A DNA stretch of 64,000 nt. Source: Coprococcus ammoniilyticus. Lineage in GTDB: Bacteria; Bacillota; Clostridia; Lachnospirales; Lachnospiraceae. The notes under the pieces were generated by a model that saw only the letters and a program-made list of their open reading frames with translations, had not been told where the DNA came from and did no database searches. The stretch covers positions 310,001 to 374,000 of the forward strand of contig NZ_JAOQJS010000005.1 of NCBI RefSeq assembly GCF_025567345.1, written 5' to 3'. Position numbers and translations under genes: made by a program. Of this stretch, positions 1 through 8,723 are shown one piece after another; position 1 is the stretch's first letter; each line of letters starts with the position of its first letter.

Positions 1-751
1 GGATCATCTCGCCACCTGTCATAAATGGCGGCATCTCTTCCAGTAATGCTTCTTTTCCATATAACACGCCGATACCCATCGGTCCCATTAGCTTATGACC
101 GGAAAATGCAAGAAAATCCGCATCCAGATCTTTGACATCGATCGGCATATGCGGTGCGCTCTGTGCCGCATCTACTACAATAACCGCGCCGACCGCATGT
201 GCAAGCTTTGCGATCTTCTTGATCGGATTCACACAACCGAGAACATTGGATACCTGTCCGATCGCTACAAGCTTTGTCTTCTCATTGATTCCTGCTGCAA
301 GTGTCTCATCTGTCAAAGTACCGTCCTTCTCACAGTTCAGATACCGGACCGTTGCACCTGTCATTCTCGCTGCCATCTGCCATGGGAGAATGTTGCTGTG
401 ATGCTCCATGATGCTGACTGCGATCTCATCTCCTGCTTTCAAATGACTGCATGCATAGCTGTATGCAACAAGGTTCAGACTCTCTGTTGTATTTCTTGTA
501 AAGATGATTTCTTTTTCAGAATCTGCATGAATAAAATCACGCACAACTTTTCTGGCATCTTCATATGCTTCTGTTGCTGCAAGGCTCAGCGGATAGAAAC
601 CACGAAGCGGATTTGCATTGCTTTCTTCATAAAAACGCTTCTCTGCTTCAATTACAACTGCCGGCTTCTGTGCTGTAGCCGCATTGTCTATATAAATGGT
701 TTTATTTGTCTGTAATAACGGAAAATCCTCTTTATAATTCTTCTCTATCAT
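1..751 (-). CDS. sufS: Cysteine desulfurase SufS (partial, 3' end outside window)
   Basis: This is a group II, PLP-dependent cysteine desulfurase that would supply sulfur to the SufBCD scaffold. The minus-strand translation starts MIEKNYKEDFPLLQTNKTIY, followed by the IDNAATAQKP class V aminotransferase motif. The PLP lysine lies in FLAFSGHKLMGP, and the frame is still open at base 1, so the C-terminal part with the catalytic Cys loop is not in the window. The chosen ATG at 749-751 overlaps the end of sufD by 20 bp, which fits translational coupling in the SUF operon. Cysteine desulfurase is certain; the SufS assignment rests on the operon. Confidence 0.93.
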   Translation of the reverse strand, partial: MIEKNYKEDFPLLQTNKTIYIDNAATAQKPAVVIEAEKRFYEESNANPLRGFYPLSLAATEAYEDARKVVRDFIHADSEKEIIFTRNTTESLNLVAYSYACSHLKAGDEIAVSIMEHHSNILPWQMAARMTGATVRYLNCEKDGTLTDETLAAGINEKTKLVAIGQVSNVLGCVNPIKKIAKLAHAVGAVIVVDAAQSAPHMPIDVKDLDADFLAFSGHKLMGPMGIGVLYGKEALLEEMPPFMTGGEMI

Positions 752-1823
752 CTGCCATTACCTCCGCAAGCTGTGCTTCTACCAGCTTCTGTGTCTGCTC
801 ATCTCCTATGTGGCGATATAACATCTCGAATTTGCCGCGGGTCATGATATCCTCCGCAGTCTCCTTGTCGATGCCTCTTGATTCAAAATAAAATAATGTC
901 TCCTCATCCAGTTCGCCGATCGTTGCACCGTGAGAACCTTCTACATCCTCCTCTGCACAGAGAATGATCGGGATTGTCTTATTGATCACATCATCACCAA
1001 GCAGGAGTACATTTTCTGTCTCTGCGCCTGTGGATTCGGATGCGCCGTTCTTGAAATCGATCGTTCCACGAAATACTTTCTCTGCTGCATCCTTTAAGGT
1101 TCCATCTACCTGGATCTCACAATTCGTCTTCTTACCGAAGTGATTTATGATCAGGTTCACATCAATCTTCTGTGTCTTCTGTCCAAGGTAGCCGATCTCG
1201 ACCTGTGTATCTGCTCCTGTACCCTTAAGATCTGTACGGATTCCGTTATAGAGATCACCTTTTCCGATAAAGATCTGAAGGATATCGAACTTTGCATTTT
1301 CATCGCAGACACAACCGATATCATTTAACAGAGTCTGTTCTTCATCCTGCATAAATACCTGTACCAGACGAACACGGCTGTCTTTCTTTGCCTGTATCAT
1401 CGTACGATATGCCAGTGAACCTGCCTGCGCACTTTTCTTTGTAAATGTCTCAATTATGGTTGTATCCGTACCTTCTTCTGCCGTCAGATAACATGCACCT
1501 GCCGCAGATGTTGCTGTCGTTCCATCAACAGCCAGACGGATTGTTGCCTTCGCGTCTTTGTCCGAAGCAGTCAGAACTGTTTTTTCTGTCTGCGCATCTG
1601 CAAAGATCGGATCAGCCTCTCTTCCTGCTCCACTCTCAACTGTGACAAATTCTGCCGCATCCCCGGATATCAGGCTGTTTGTCTCTTTATCTTCAAATGT
1701 TTCCTCTACCGTCACCTTACATGGTGCTATCTCCGGATTCCATGAAACCTTTGTATCATTCATATGAAGCCAGTACCATGTTTTGGATGGAAGTTTATTA
1801 ATATTGATCGTATTCTTGTCCAT
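732..1823 (-). CDS. sufD: Fe-S cluster assembly protein SufD
   Basis: This 363-residue SufB/SufD-family protein forms the SufBC2D scaffold for Fe-S cluster assembly in the cytosol. The C-terminal half shows the family beta-helix signature: VLLLGDDVINKTIPIILCAEE, then VEGSHGATIGELDEETLFYFESRGI, with the conserved His-Gly-Ala segment. The start has a strong RBS (AGGAGG, 9 bp upstream). It lies 13 bp downstream of sufB and overlaps sufS. The N-terminal region is short and diverged, as is usual for SufD of Clostridia, so the gene is told from sufB by length and order. Confidence 0.9.
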   Translation of the reverse strand: MDKNTININKLPSKTWYWLHMNDTKVSWNPEIAPCKVTVEETFEDKETNSLISGDAAEFVTVESGAGREADPIFADAQTEKTVLTASDKDAKATIRLAVDGTTATSAAGACYLTAEEGTDTTIIETFTKKSAQAGSLAYRTMIQAKKDSRVRLVQVFMQDEEQTLLNDIGCVCDENAKFDILQIFIGKGDLYNGIRTDLKGTGADTQVEIGYLGQKTQKIDVNLIINHFGKKTNCEIQVDGTLKDAAEKVFRGTIDFKNGASESTGAETENVLLLGDDVINKTIPIILCAEEDVEGSHGATIGELDEETLFYFESRGIDKETAEDIMTRGKFEMLYRHIGDEQTQKLVEAQLAEVMADDREEL

Positions 1824-1836
1824 TGCTCATTTCCTC

Positions 1837-3243
1837 CTAACCTATACTGCCCTTCATTTCCAGACGAATCAGATTGTTCATTTCCAAAGCATATTCCAGC
1901 GGAAGCTCCTTTGATACGTTGTCCGCAAATCCACTGACGATACAAGCTCTGGCATCTTCCTCACTCATACCACGGGACATCAGATAGAATACCGCATCAT
2001 CACTGATACTGCCGATCTGTGCCTCATGTCCTACATTTGCCTTTCTGGTACGAATATCCATCGCCGGGATCGTATCAGATCTTGAGATAGAATCCAGCAT
2101 CAGCGACTGACAGGATACTGCTGCCTTGGCATTCTCTGCTTCCTTTGCTACTACAACGGAAGAACGGAAAGTACTGATACCTCCATCCTTTGAAATAGAT
2201 CTTGTATTAATGTAGGAACTGGTATCCGGTGCACTGTGAACAACCTTTGCTCCGGTATCCAGATTCTGTCCTTTTCCGGCAAACGTAATACCGGTAAATT
2301 CCATCTTCGCGCCCTTTCCCTTAAGGATACTCATCGGATATAGATAGGATACGTGGGATCCGAAGGAACCGGAAACCCATTCGATCGTTCCACCTTCTTC
2401 TACAACTGCACGTTTTGTATTCAGGTTATACATATTCTTTGACCAGTTCTCGATCGTCGAATAACGAAGCTTCGCATTCTTACCGACAAATAATTCCACG
2501 CATCCGGCATGGAGATTTGCCACGTTATATTTTGGTGCAGAACAGCCTTCGATGAAATGAAGATCCGCGCCCTCATCCACGATGATAAGGGTATGTTCAA
2601 ACTGTCCGGCTCCCGGTGCATTCAGACGGAAATAAGACTGCAACGGAATCTCTACGGATACTCCCTTTGGCACATATACAAAGGAACCGCCTGACCATAC
2701 AGCACCATGAAGAGCTGCGAACTTGTGGTCATTGGGACGAACCAGCTTCATAAAATGCTTTCTTACCATATCTGCATATTCGCCATTTAATGCACTCTCC
2801 ATATCAGTATATACAACGCCCTTTTCAGCTACCTCCTGACGGACATTGTGGTATACCAGTTCGGAATCATACTGTGCTCCGACACCTGCAAGAGATTTTC
2901 TCTCTGCCTGTGGGATGCCCAGTCGTTCAAATGTATTCTTGATATCTTCCGGCACATCAGACCATTTTGCTTTCATATTTGTATTTGGTCTGACATAGGT
3001 TACGATGTTGTCCATATTCAGACCTTCAATCGATGGTCCCCAGTCCGGTACTTCCATATTATTATAGATCTGCAGGGATTCCAGACGGAAGGTCTGCATC
3101 CATGCCGGATCATGTTTCTCTTTCGAAAGCTGCTCAACGATCTCAGGCGTCAGTCCTGCCTTGATCTTATAAGCATCTTTTTCATCATCTTTGAAGTCAT
3201 ATATATTTCTGTCTATGTCTTCTACATATGTTTTTTCTTTCAT
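1837..3243 (-). CDS. sufB: Fe-S cluster assembly protein SufB
   Basis: This 468-residue SufB is the main scaffold subunit. It has the typical SufB N-terminus (YVEDIDRNIYDF) and segments such as FAALHGAVWSGGSFVYVPKG, FEHTLIIVDEGADLHFIEG and the C-terminal HEAQIGSISDDAVFYLMSRG. The length is normal for the family. It sits between sufC (26 bp upstream) and sufD (13 bp downstream) on the same strand. It acts with the SufC ATPase and receives sulfur from SufS. Confidence 0.96.
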   Translation of the reverse strand: MKEKTYVEDIDRNIYDFKDDEKDAYKIKAGLTPEIVEQLSKEKHDPAWMQTFRLESLQIYNNMEVPDWGPSIEGLNMDNIVTYVRPNTNMKAKWSDVPEDIKNTFERLGIPQAERKSLAGVGAQYDSELVYHNVRQEVAEKGVVYTDMESALNGEYADMVRKHFMKLVRPNDHKFAALHGAVWSGGSFVYVPKGVSVEIPLQSYFRLNAPGAGQFEHTLIIVDEGADLHFIEGCSAPKYNVANLHAGCVELFVGKNAKLRYSTIENWSKNMYNLNTKRAVVEEGGTIEWVSGSFGSHVSYLYPMSILKGKGAKMEFTGITFAGKGQNLDTGAKVVHSAPDTSSYINTRSISKDGGISTFRSSVVVAKEAENAKAAVSCQSLMLDSISRSDTIPAMDIRTRKANVGHEAQIGSISDDAVFYLMSRGMSEEDARACIVSGFADNVSKELPLEYALEMNNLIRLEMKGSIG

Positions 3244-3268
3244 ATCTATCGGATGCTCCTTTCAAAGA

Positions 3269-4030
3269 CTACTGATTCTGCTCTGTCTTCTCATATTTTG
3301 CAAATCCATTCCGGTTGATCTCCTCTACCAGAGATGCATCACCGGTCTGTATGATCTTACCTTCTACCATAACATGTGTATGATCAACAGATAAGGACTC
3401 CAGAATCTTCGTGCTATGGGTAATGATCAGAAGACTGCCCTTGCAATTCTTCTGGTATTCTTCGATACCGGCAGATACTGTTCTTACAGCATCAACGTCC
3501 AGACCGGAATCTGTCTCATCAAGGATTGCAAGTGAAGGCTTCAGCATCAGGAGCTGTAAGATCTCTGCCTTCTTTTTCTCACCACCGGAAAATCCGACAT
3601 TCAGATCACGTTCTGCATAGGATGGATCCATCTGAAGGATCTCCATTGTACGCTCCAGCTCTTTCTTGAAATCATATAAACGCTGTCTTTTTCCTGTCTT
3701 CTGCTCCAATGCATTTCTGATAAATGAACTTAAAGTCACACCCGGAACCTCTAAAGGATTCTGGAAGGACAGGAAGATTCCTGCTTTCGCCCGCTCATTG
3801 ACAGGCGCCTCTGTAATATTTTTACCCTGAAACCAGATCTCTCCGCTCTTTATGGTGTATCTTGGATTTCCCATGAGTGCATAGCCAAGTGTTGATTTAC
3901 CTGTTCCGTTTGGTCCCATGAGAACGTGTGTCTCACCTTTTCCGATCAACAGATCCACACCGTGAAGGATCTGCTTCTCCTCTACATCTACATACAAATT
4001 CTTTACATTTAATAACTGTTTCTCTGACAT
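3269..4030 (-). CDS. sufC: Fe-S assembly ATPase SufC
   Basis: This 253-residue cytosolic ABC-type ATPase drives the SufBD scaffold. Walker A is GPNGTGKST (residues 39-47), the Q-loop is LSFQNP near 88, the signature is FSGGEKKK (147-154) and Walker B is LAILDE (167-172), followed by the SufC-typical TDSGLD. The start has AGGAGG 8 bp upstream. It is the first suf gene after the rrf2 regulator, with a 23-bp gap. Confidence 0.97.
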   Translation of the reverse strand: MSEKQLLNVKNLYVDVEEKQILHGVDLLIGKGETHVLMGPNGTGKSTLGYALMGNPRYTIKSGEIWFQGKNITEAPVNERAKAGIFLSFQNPLEVPGVTLSSFIRNALEQKTGKRQRLYDFKKELERTMEILQMDPSYAERDLNVGFSGGEKKKAEILQLLMLKPSLAILDETDSGLDVDAVRTVSAGIEEYQKNCKGSLLIITHSTKILESLSVDHTHVMVEGKIIQTGDASLVEEINRNGFAKYEKTEQNQ

Positions 4031-4053
4031 ATTCGTGCCTCCTGTATATTCAT

Positions 4054-4479
4054 CTATTCTTTCACTGTTTTCTCAGCTTTTCCTGCCACATCGGCAAGCG
4101 TCATATTATCAAAATAATTATTGATCAGATCGGCAAGTCCCTGCCAGATCGGTAATGTATAACATAATTCCGACCGGTCACATGGTACTGAATCATCCTT
4201 CAGGCAGGATACCGGTGCAAGGGTCCCTTCCGTCAGCTTCAGAATCTCGCCTACATTATATTCTTCCGGTTCCCTGGTCAGACGATAGCCACCTCCATGT
4301 CCGCTTGCCGCTTCGATCAGATGTGCTTTTGACAGCATCCGGGTGATACTTTCCAGATATTTCTGTGACAGCTCTTCGTGTTGTGATATTTCTTTTAATG
4401 GTATAAAACTGCCATCATGATTTACCGCCAGATAAACCATAACGCGTAATGCATACCGTCCTTTTGACGAGATGACCAT
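4054..4479 (-). CDS. Rrf2-family transcriptional regulator of the suf operon
   Basis: This 141-residue Rrf2 winged-helix regulator resembles IscR/SufR-type Fe-S sensors. It has the typical N-terminus MVISSKGRYALRVMVYLA and three cysteines (C92, C100, C106) in SCLKDDSVPC..SELC that could bind an Fe-S cluster. I chose the ATG at 4477-4479 over an in-frame ATG 21 bp upstream because the latter would place the GAGGGAG ribosome binding site inside the coding sequence. It is the first gene of the suf transcript, so autoregulation through the inverted repeat in its promoter is likely. The cluster type is inferred, not shown. Confidence 0.92.
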   Translation of the reverse strand: MVISSKGRYALRVMVYLAVNHDGSFIPLKEISQHEELSQKYLESITRMLSKAHLIEAASGHGGGYRLTREPEEYNVGEILKLTEGTLAPVSCLKDDSVPCDRSELCYTLPIWQGLADLINNYFDNMTLADVAGKAEKTVKE

Positions 4480-4514
4480 AGTATTTCTCCCTCTTTCCAA
4501 ATTATGCTACAAAG

Positions 4515-4553
4515 ATAATATTCCTATTCACCTACCATGTCAATAGGTGAATA
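4515..4553 (-). promoter_or_regulatory. suf operon promoter with overlapping inverted-repeat operator
   Basis: On the minus strand there is a consensus TTGACA (4538-4543) and TATTAT (4515-4520) with a 17-bp spacer. A perfect 10-bp inverted repeat, TATTCACCTA (4525-4534) and TAGGTGAATA (4544-4553), straddles the -35 box. Its position just upstream of the Rrf2 gene makes it the probable Rrf2 operator. Confidence 0.8.
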
Positions 4554-4609
4554 ATATTTTTGTTGCTTTTTCGACTGTAAACCTTTAAACTGGAACAGTG
4601 TCGGCAGAT

Positions 4610-4914
4610 GATTTTGAAATTAATATTCATCATGTGTAAACAGTTCTGACATTACTAACCAGTGGACGCTTCCGCTCGTTTCCCCGCTGTGTAACTTCGA
4701 ACTAACCTCGGTAAACCTCGCTAAGGTCTCAGTTAGCTCTGCAACGGTACTAAGATGCCGCTTAAGCGCCATCTACACCACAAGGGTGCGCTTTCGTTCT
4801 AAGCTCGTGCAAGCACTCACTAAGTACGAAATGTGAGGACCGGCGACCTCAAATGCCACTGTTTTAGTAAGTCAAACTGTTCACACATAACGATTGAATA
4901 TCAATTTCAAAACC
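4610..4914. repeat. Long-hairpin element A
   Basis: This is a 305-bp intergenic palindrome-like element. The left arm (4610-4660) and the reverse complement of the right arm (4861-4914) match over about 50 bp with few mismatches, for example TTTTGAAATTAATATTCA against TTTTGAAATTGATATTCA. The interior (4661-4860) holds smaller palindromes and the core words GCAACGGTACTAAG (4741-4754) and GAGGACCGGCG (4836-4846), which recur in elements C and D. No ORF was found. It fills the gap between the suf promoter and the NSS transporter. Confidence 0.7.
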
Positions 4915-4964
4915 ATCTATATAATATATAGAAAGCAGTTATTTAACTGAGATAAGGTTAGTTT

Positions 4965-6293
4965 ATGAGTAATAAAAATACGAAAAGTTTTGGAAGCAAA
5001 TGGGGATTCATTCTGGCTTCTGTTGGTTCTGCCGTTGGTATGGCAAATGTCTGGGGATTTCCAAATAAATTGGGAAGTAATGGTGGCGGCGCATTTCTGC
5101 TGATCTACCTGCTTTTTATCTTTATATTCAGCTATGTGGCACTTCCGACCGAATTTGCGATCGGACGAAAAGCCGGGACGGGAACACTTGGTGCTTATAA
5201 ACATGCATGGGAAACAAGAGGTAAAAAAGCCGGTACTGCCGGCGGACTGCTTGGCTGGCTTCCACTCGCGGGCTCCTTATGTATCGCGATCGGTTATGCT
5301 ATCATCGTTTCCTATATTTTAAAAGCCTTCCTTGATTCTCTGATCGGAACTTTAATGCATGAAGATACAGCAGCCTGGTTTGATTCATTTTCATCTAAAC
5401 CGTTCTCCGTGATCCCACTTCACATTATCGTGGTAGCCGGAACGCTCCTGACCCTGTTCTTTGGAGCGCATAGTATAGAAAAGACAAATAAGATCATGAT
5501 GCCGTTATTCTTCATCATTTTCCTGATCCTTGCAGTCCGTGTTGCTATGCTTCCGGGCGCAGCAGAAGGATATAAGTTCATGTTCACACCGGACTGGTCA
5601 AAGCTTGCTGATCCTATGATCTGGATCTGGGCAATGGGACAGGCATTCTTCTCCCTGTCAGTTACGGGAAGCGGCATGATCGTCTATGGCGCTTATCTGT
5701 CAAAGGATGAAGATGTTGTCGGAGTTGCCAGACATACTGCGATCTTTGATACGATTGCTGCCGTTGTCGCAGCGCTGGTCATTATCCCGGCATGTTTCTC
5801 TTATGGCGTTGATGTCGGAGCAGGTCCAAGTCTTCTCTTTGTTACCCTGCCGACCATCTTACAGAACATTCCACTTGGACGGTTATTTGCGATCATCCTG
5901 TATATAGCAATGATCTTCGCCGGTGTAAGCTCCCTTCAGAATATGTTTGAGGCGGTTGCCGAATCACTCTTACACCAGTTTCCGAAGCTCAGCCGTACCG
6001 CAGTCCTGATCATCATCGGTGTGTTATGCCTTGGCTGTGGCATCGGTATGGAGACGATCTCCAAATGGGGACCTTGGATGGATATTGTTTCTATCTACAT
6101 CATCCCGATCGGCGCAACCATCGGTGCTGTCTCATGGTTCTATGTCATGAAGAAGGACGAACTGCTCGAAGCTGTCAACTGCGGCAGCAAAAAAAATCGT
6201 GGCACACTCTGGTATTCCATTGGACGTTACCTCTATGTACCACTTGCTATCGTGTTATGTGCAGTTGCATTGTTTAAACATATATCGTTTTAA
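4965..6293 (+). CDS. Neurotransmitter:sodium symporter family transporter
   Basis: This 442-residue, multi-pass inner-membrane Na+-coupled transporter, probably for amino acids, belongs to the NSS/SNF family (LeuT/MhsT type). The unwound TM1 motif GSAVGMANVWGFPN is at residues 21-34, followed by GGGAFLLIYLLFIF. The length fits the 11-helix bacterial subgroup. The RBS is AAGG 7 bp upstream. It is a single-gene unit ended by the hairpin at 6307-6325. The substrate cannot be told from sequence. Confidence 0.93.
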   Translation: MSNKNTKSFGSKWGFILASVGSAVGMANVWGFPNKLGSNGGGAFLLIYLLFIFIFSYVALPTEFAIGRKAGTGTLGAYKHAWETRGKKAGTAGGLLGWLPLAGSLCIAIGYAIIVSYILKAFLDSLIGTLMHEDTAAWFDSFSSKPFSVIPLHIIVVAGTLLTLFFGAHSIEKTNKIMMPLFFIIFLILAVRVAMLPGAAEGYKFMFTPDWSKLADPMIWIWAMGQAFFSLSVTGSGMIVYGAYLSKDEDVVGVARHTAIFDTIAAVVAALVIIPACFSYGVDVGAGPSLLFVTLPTILQNIPLGRLFAIILYIAMIFAGVSSLQNMFEAVAESLLHQFPKLSRTAVLIIIGVLCLGCGIGMETISKWGPWMDIVSIYIIPIGATIGAVSWFYVMKKDELLEAVNCGSKKNRGTLWYSIGRYLYVPLAIVLCAVALFKHISF

Positions 6294-6306
6294 AAAAAAA
6301 CAAAAC

Positions 6307-6325
6307 GGCGGGGAGTTTCCCCGCC
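6307..6325 (+). terminator. Terminator of the NSS transporter gene
   Basis: A perfect GGCGGGG-agttt-CCCCGCC hairpin lies just after the stop codon and is followed by TGTTCTTTT. Confidence 0.85.
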
Positions 6326-6396
6326 TGTTCTTTTGGTTGGACCTGGGTCTTTCGACCAGCCCATAACTGTGACCTGTCACATTTCTTATTATCGCT

Positions 6397-7512
6397 CTAC
6401 CACACTTCTTCTGCAATCTCTTTTACAAGACGAAGCTTATCCCACTGTTCTTTCTCGGTCAGCTTATTACCGATCTCACAGGATGCAAATCCACACTGTG
6501 GGCTGAGATATAATCTGTCAAGTGGAATATAATTTGCAGCTTCCTTTATACGGGCAATTACTTCTTCCTTATTTTCAAGCTTTGGTGACTTCGTTGTAAT
6601 AAGACCAAGCACAACCTTCTTATCACCGGAAACCTTTGCAAGCGGAGCAAATCCGCCGGAACGCTCATCATCGAATTCCAGATAATATGCATTTACATTT
6701 TCTTCTCCGAACAGGATATCTGCTACAGGATCATAAGCACCACTGTTTGCATAAGTAGAATGGAAATTACCACGACATACATGTGTATTGATTGTCAGAT
6801 CCTTTGGTGCATTTGCGATTACCTGATTATTGATATCCTTATGGATCTTCTGGATCTCCTTTAAGCCCTCAGCAGTTGTTCCGTATGCAAGATGTCCGCT
6901 TCTGTCTGCCATCATGCCCCAGGTACAGTCATCAAGCTGGATATTTCTACATCCTGCATTGTACAGATCCTGGATCACTTTTCCATATGCATCTACAATA
7001 TCCTTTACCAGGTCTGCATCGGATGTGTAGTATTTCTCCGTCTCCACACGGTTGAATGGCATTGTAAACTGCGCAAGGAACTGAGCAGGAGATGGCATTG
7101 TCTGTTTTGCTACTGTATTCTCATCTTCAAACTGTTTTACGAACTTAAAATGCTCTACAAATGGATGCTCTTTGGATATGCCGACTTTTCCAACCAGATA
7201 AGTATCATCGACCATAGCTGCTTCACCATGGAATGGAAGACCTGTCTTTGTAGGTGTATGTCCGATTCCATCAAATCCCCACATAAAATCAAGATGCCAG
7301 GTTGCACGACGGAATTCACCATCTGTAATAACATGATAGCCTGATTCCTTTATCTTTGTTATAAGCTCTGTGATCGCTTCATCTTCTACTTTCTTTAATT
7401 CATCGTATGAGATATTTCCCTCATCAAACTGTCTTCTCGCCTTCTTTAACTTTGCAGGGCGAAGAAAGCTTCCTACATAATCATAACGAAATGGTGTCTG
7501 TAACTGACTCAT
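6397..7512 (-). CDS. Short MetE-like methyltransferase (YxjG/YxjH type)
   Basis: This 371-residue protein corresponds to the C-terminal catalytic barrel of cobalamin-independent methionine synthase and lacks the MetE N-terminal domain, as in Bacillus YxjG/YxjH. The zinc-ligand motifs are present: TINTHVCRGNF (His and Cys) and LSPQCGFAS near the C-terminus, plus NIQLDDCTWG. I chose the start MSQLQTPFRYDY for its GGAGG 8 bp upstream. A LysR regulator lies immediately upstream on the same strand, which suggests control by sulfur or methionine status. The methyl donor for this family is not settled by sequence. Confidence 0.88.
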   Translation of the reverse strand: MSQLQTPFRYDYVGSFLRPAKLKKARRQFDEGNISYDELKKVEDEAITELITKIKESGYHVITDGEFRRATWHLDFMWGFDGIGHTPTKTGLPFHGEAAMVDDTYLVGKVGISKEHPFVEHFKFVKQFEDENTVAKQTMPSPAQFLAQFTMPFNRVETEKYYTSDADLVKDIVDAYGKVIQDLYNAGCRNIQLDDCTWGMMADRSGHLAYGTTAEGLKEIQKIHKDINNQVIANAPKDLTINTHVCRGNFHSTYANSGAYDPVADILFGEENVNAYYLEFDDERSGGFAPLAKVSGDKKVVLGLITTKSPKLENKEEVIARIKEAANYIPLDRLYLSPQCGFASCEIGNKLTEKEQWDKLRLVKEIAEEVW

Positions 7513-7622
7513 TGCTTTATCCTCCATATAATTCAAATCATTTCTATAATAACCACTCTGCTTATTTCCCAGCCGTGATTTCCCGCTTATTATATGGCAG
7601 CGAACAAGATCTGTATAATACA

Positions 7623-7673
7623 AAAAGGATTCTGTTTGTCATAGTTTCAAACTATATCTAAACAAAATCCTTT
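7623..7673 (-). terminator. Hairpin after the lysR gene, containing a possible LysR operator
   Basis: The minus strand reads AAAGGATTTTGTTTAGAT, then the palindrome ATAGTTTGAAACTAT, then GACAAACAGAATCCTTTTTG. This makes a long stem with a T-rich end just downstream of the LysR stop. The 15-bp central palindrome has the T-N11-A form of LysR operators and sits upstream of the methyltransferase gene, so it may serve both roles. Confidence 0.55.
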
Positions 7674-7679
7674 TCGATT

Positions 7680-8696
7680 TTATTTCAGCTTCTTTATATG
7701 TTCATCTATCTTACCTGTAACATCCGTCAGCATTTCCCCATCTCTGCCAAGTTCATTAAAGCGTCCCCGATGTTCCAGTTTTCGTCTGGGCGGTTCCGGA
7801 CTCAGATATTTTTTCAGAGCCTCCAGATATGTATTTCCCAACCGGCTGATCATTCCTTTCTTATGCGTGATATATCCGATCCGCATATCACTCTCATCGG
7901 CAAGCGGAACTGCTATGATGTCTCTGCCATTCAGCTTCTTATCGATCACACCGCTGCACACGGTATAGCCATTTAAACCGATCAGCAGGTTAAACAACGT
8001 AGCTCTGTCCCGGACACGGATATTCCGTTTCCGCTCAAAGGATGAAAAAATCTCTTCTGAAAAATAAAAGGAATTATGCTCCCCCTGTTCAAATGACAGA
8101 TACGGATAGTCCTCAAGTTCTTCATTTGTTATGACCGTCTTGCCGGCAAGCGGATGTTTTCTGCTGATAAATACATGCGGTCTGGCTACAAACAGCAAAT
8201 GAAATTCCAGATCATTCGAACGCAGAAGCTTACGCAGCACTGCTTCATTAAAATCATTCAGGAATAAGATTCCGATCTCACTTCTCATCCTTGCTACGTC
8301 TTCGATGATCTCATAAGTCTGCGTCTCCCGTATGCTGAAATCATATTCATCCTGTCCATACTGCTTGACCAGATCCACAAATGCATTGACGGCAAATGAA
8401 TAATGCTGGGTTGATACACAGAACTGTTTCTTACCACCATCATTTCCCTTATATTTATCTTCTAAAATAGCCGCCTGTTCCAAAACCTGTCTTGCATATC
8501 CTAAGAATATCTCTCCTTCCTTTGAAAGACTGATACCCTTATTCGTCCGGTTGAAAATGACGATATTCATTTCCTTTTCCAGTTCATGGATCGCATTTGT
8601 CAGACTTGGCTGCGAGATATACAGCTTATTTGCTGCTTCCGTGATCGTTCCTGTATCCGCTACTGTTATCATATATTTTAACTGTTGTAATGTCAT
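7680..8696 (-). CDS. LysR-family transcriptional regulator
   Basis: This 338-residue LTTR has an N-terminal winged helix-turn-helix (MTLQQLKYMITVADTGTITE, then AANKLYISQPSLTNAIHELE) followed by the effector-binding domain. I chose the start at 8694-8696 because it has AAGGAG 8 bp upstream; three extra residues would be added by an upstream ATG. It lies 168 bp upstream of the MetE-like gene on the same strand, so regulation of that gene is the simple inference. The effector is unknown. Confidence 0.9.
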   Translation of the reverse strand: MTLQQLKYMITVADTGTITEAANKLYISQPSLTNAIHELEKEMNIVIFNRTNKGISLSKEGEIFLGYARQVLEQAAILEDKYKGNDGGKKQFCVSTQHYSFAVNAFVDLVKQYGQDEYDFSIRETQTYEIIEDVARMRSEIGILFLNDFNEAVLRKLLRSNDLEFHLLFVARPHVFISRKHPLAGKTVITNEELEDYPYLSFEQGEHNSFYFSEEIFSSFERKRNIRVRDRATLFNLLIGLNGYTVCSGVIDKKLNGRDIIAVPLADESDMRIGYITHKKGMISRLGNTYLEALKKYLSPEPPRRKLEHRGRFNELGRDGEMLTDVTGKIDEHIKKLK

Positions 8697-8723
8697 TGCC
8701 GGCACTCCTTATCATTAACTTAT

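Noticed and set aside
95..715. 206-residue plus-strand frame opposite sufS
   Set aside because: It is Cys-rich, has no family resemblance, and lies antisense to the clear SufS coding sequence.
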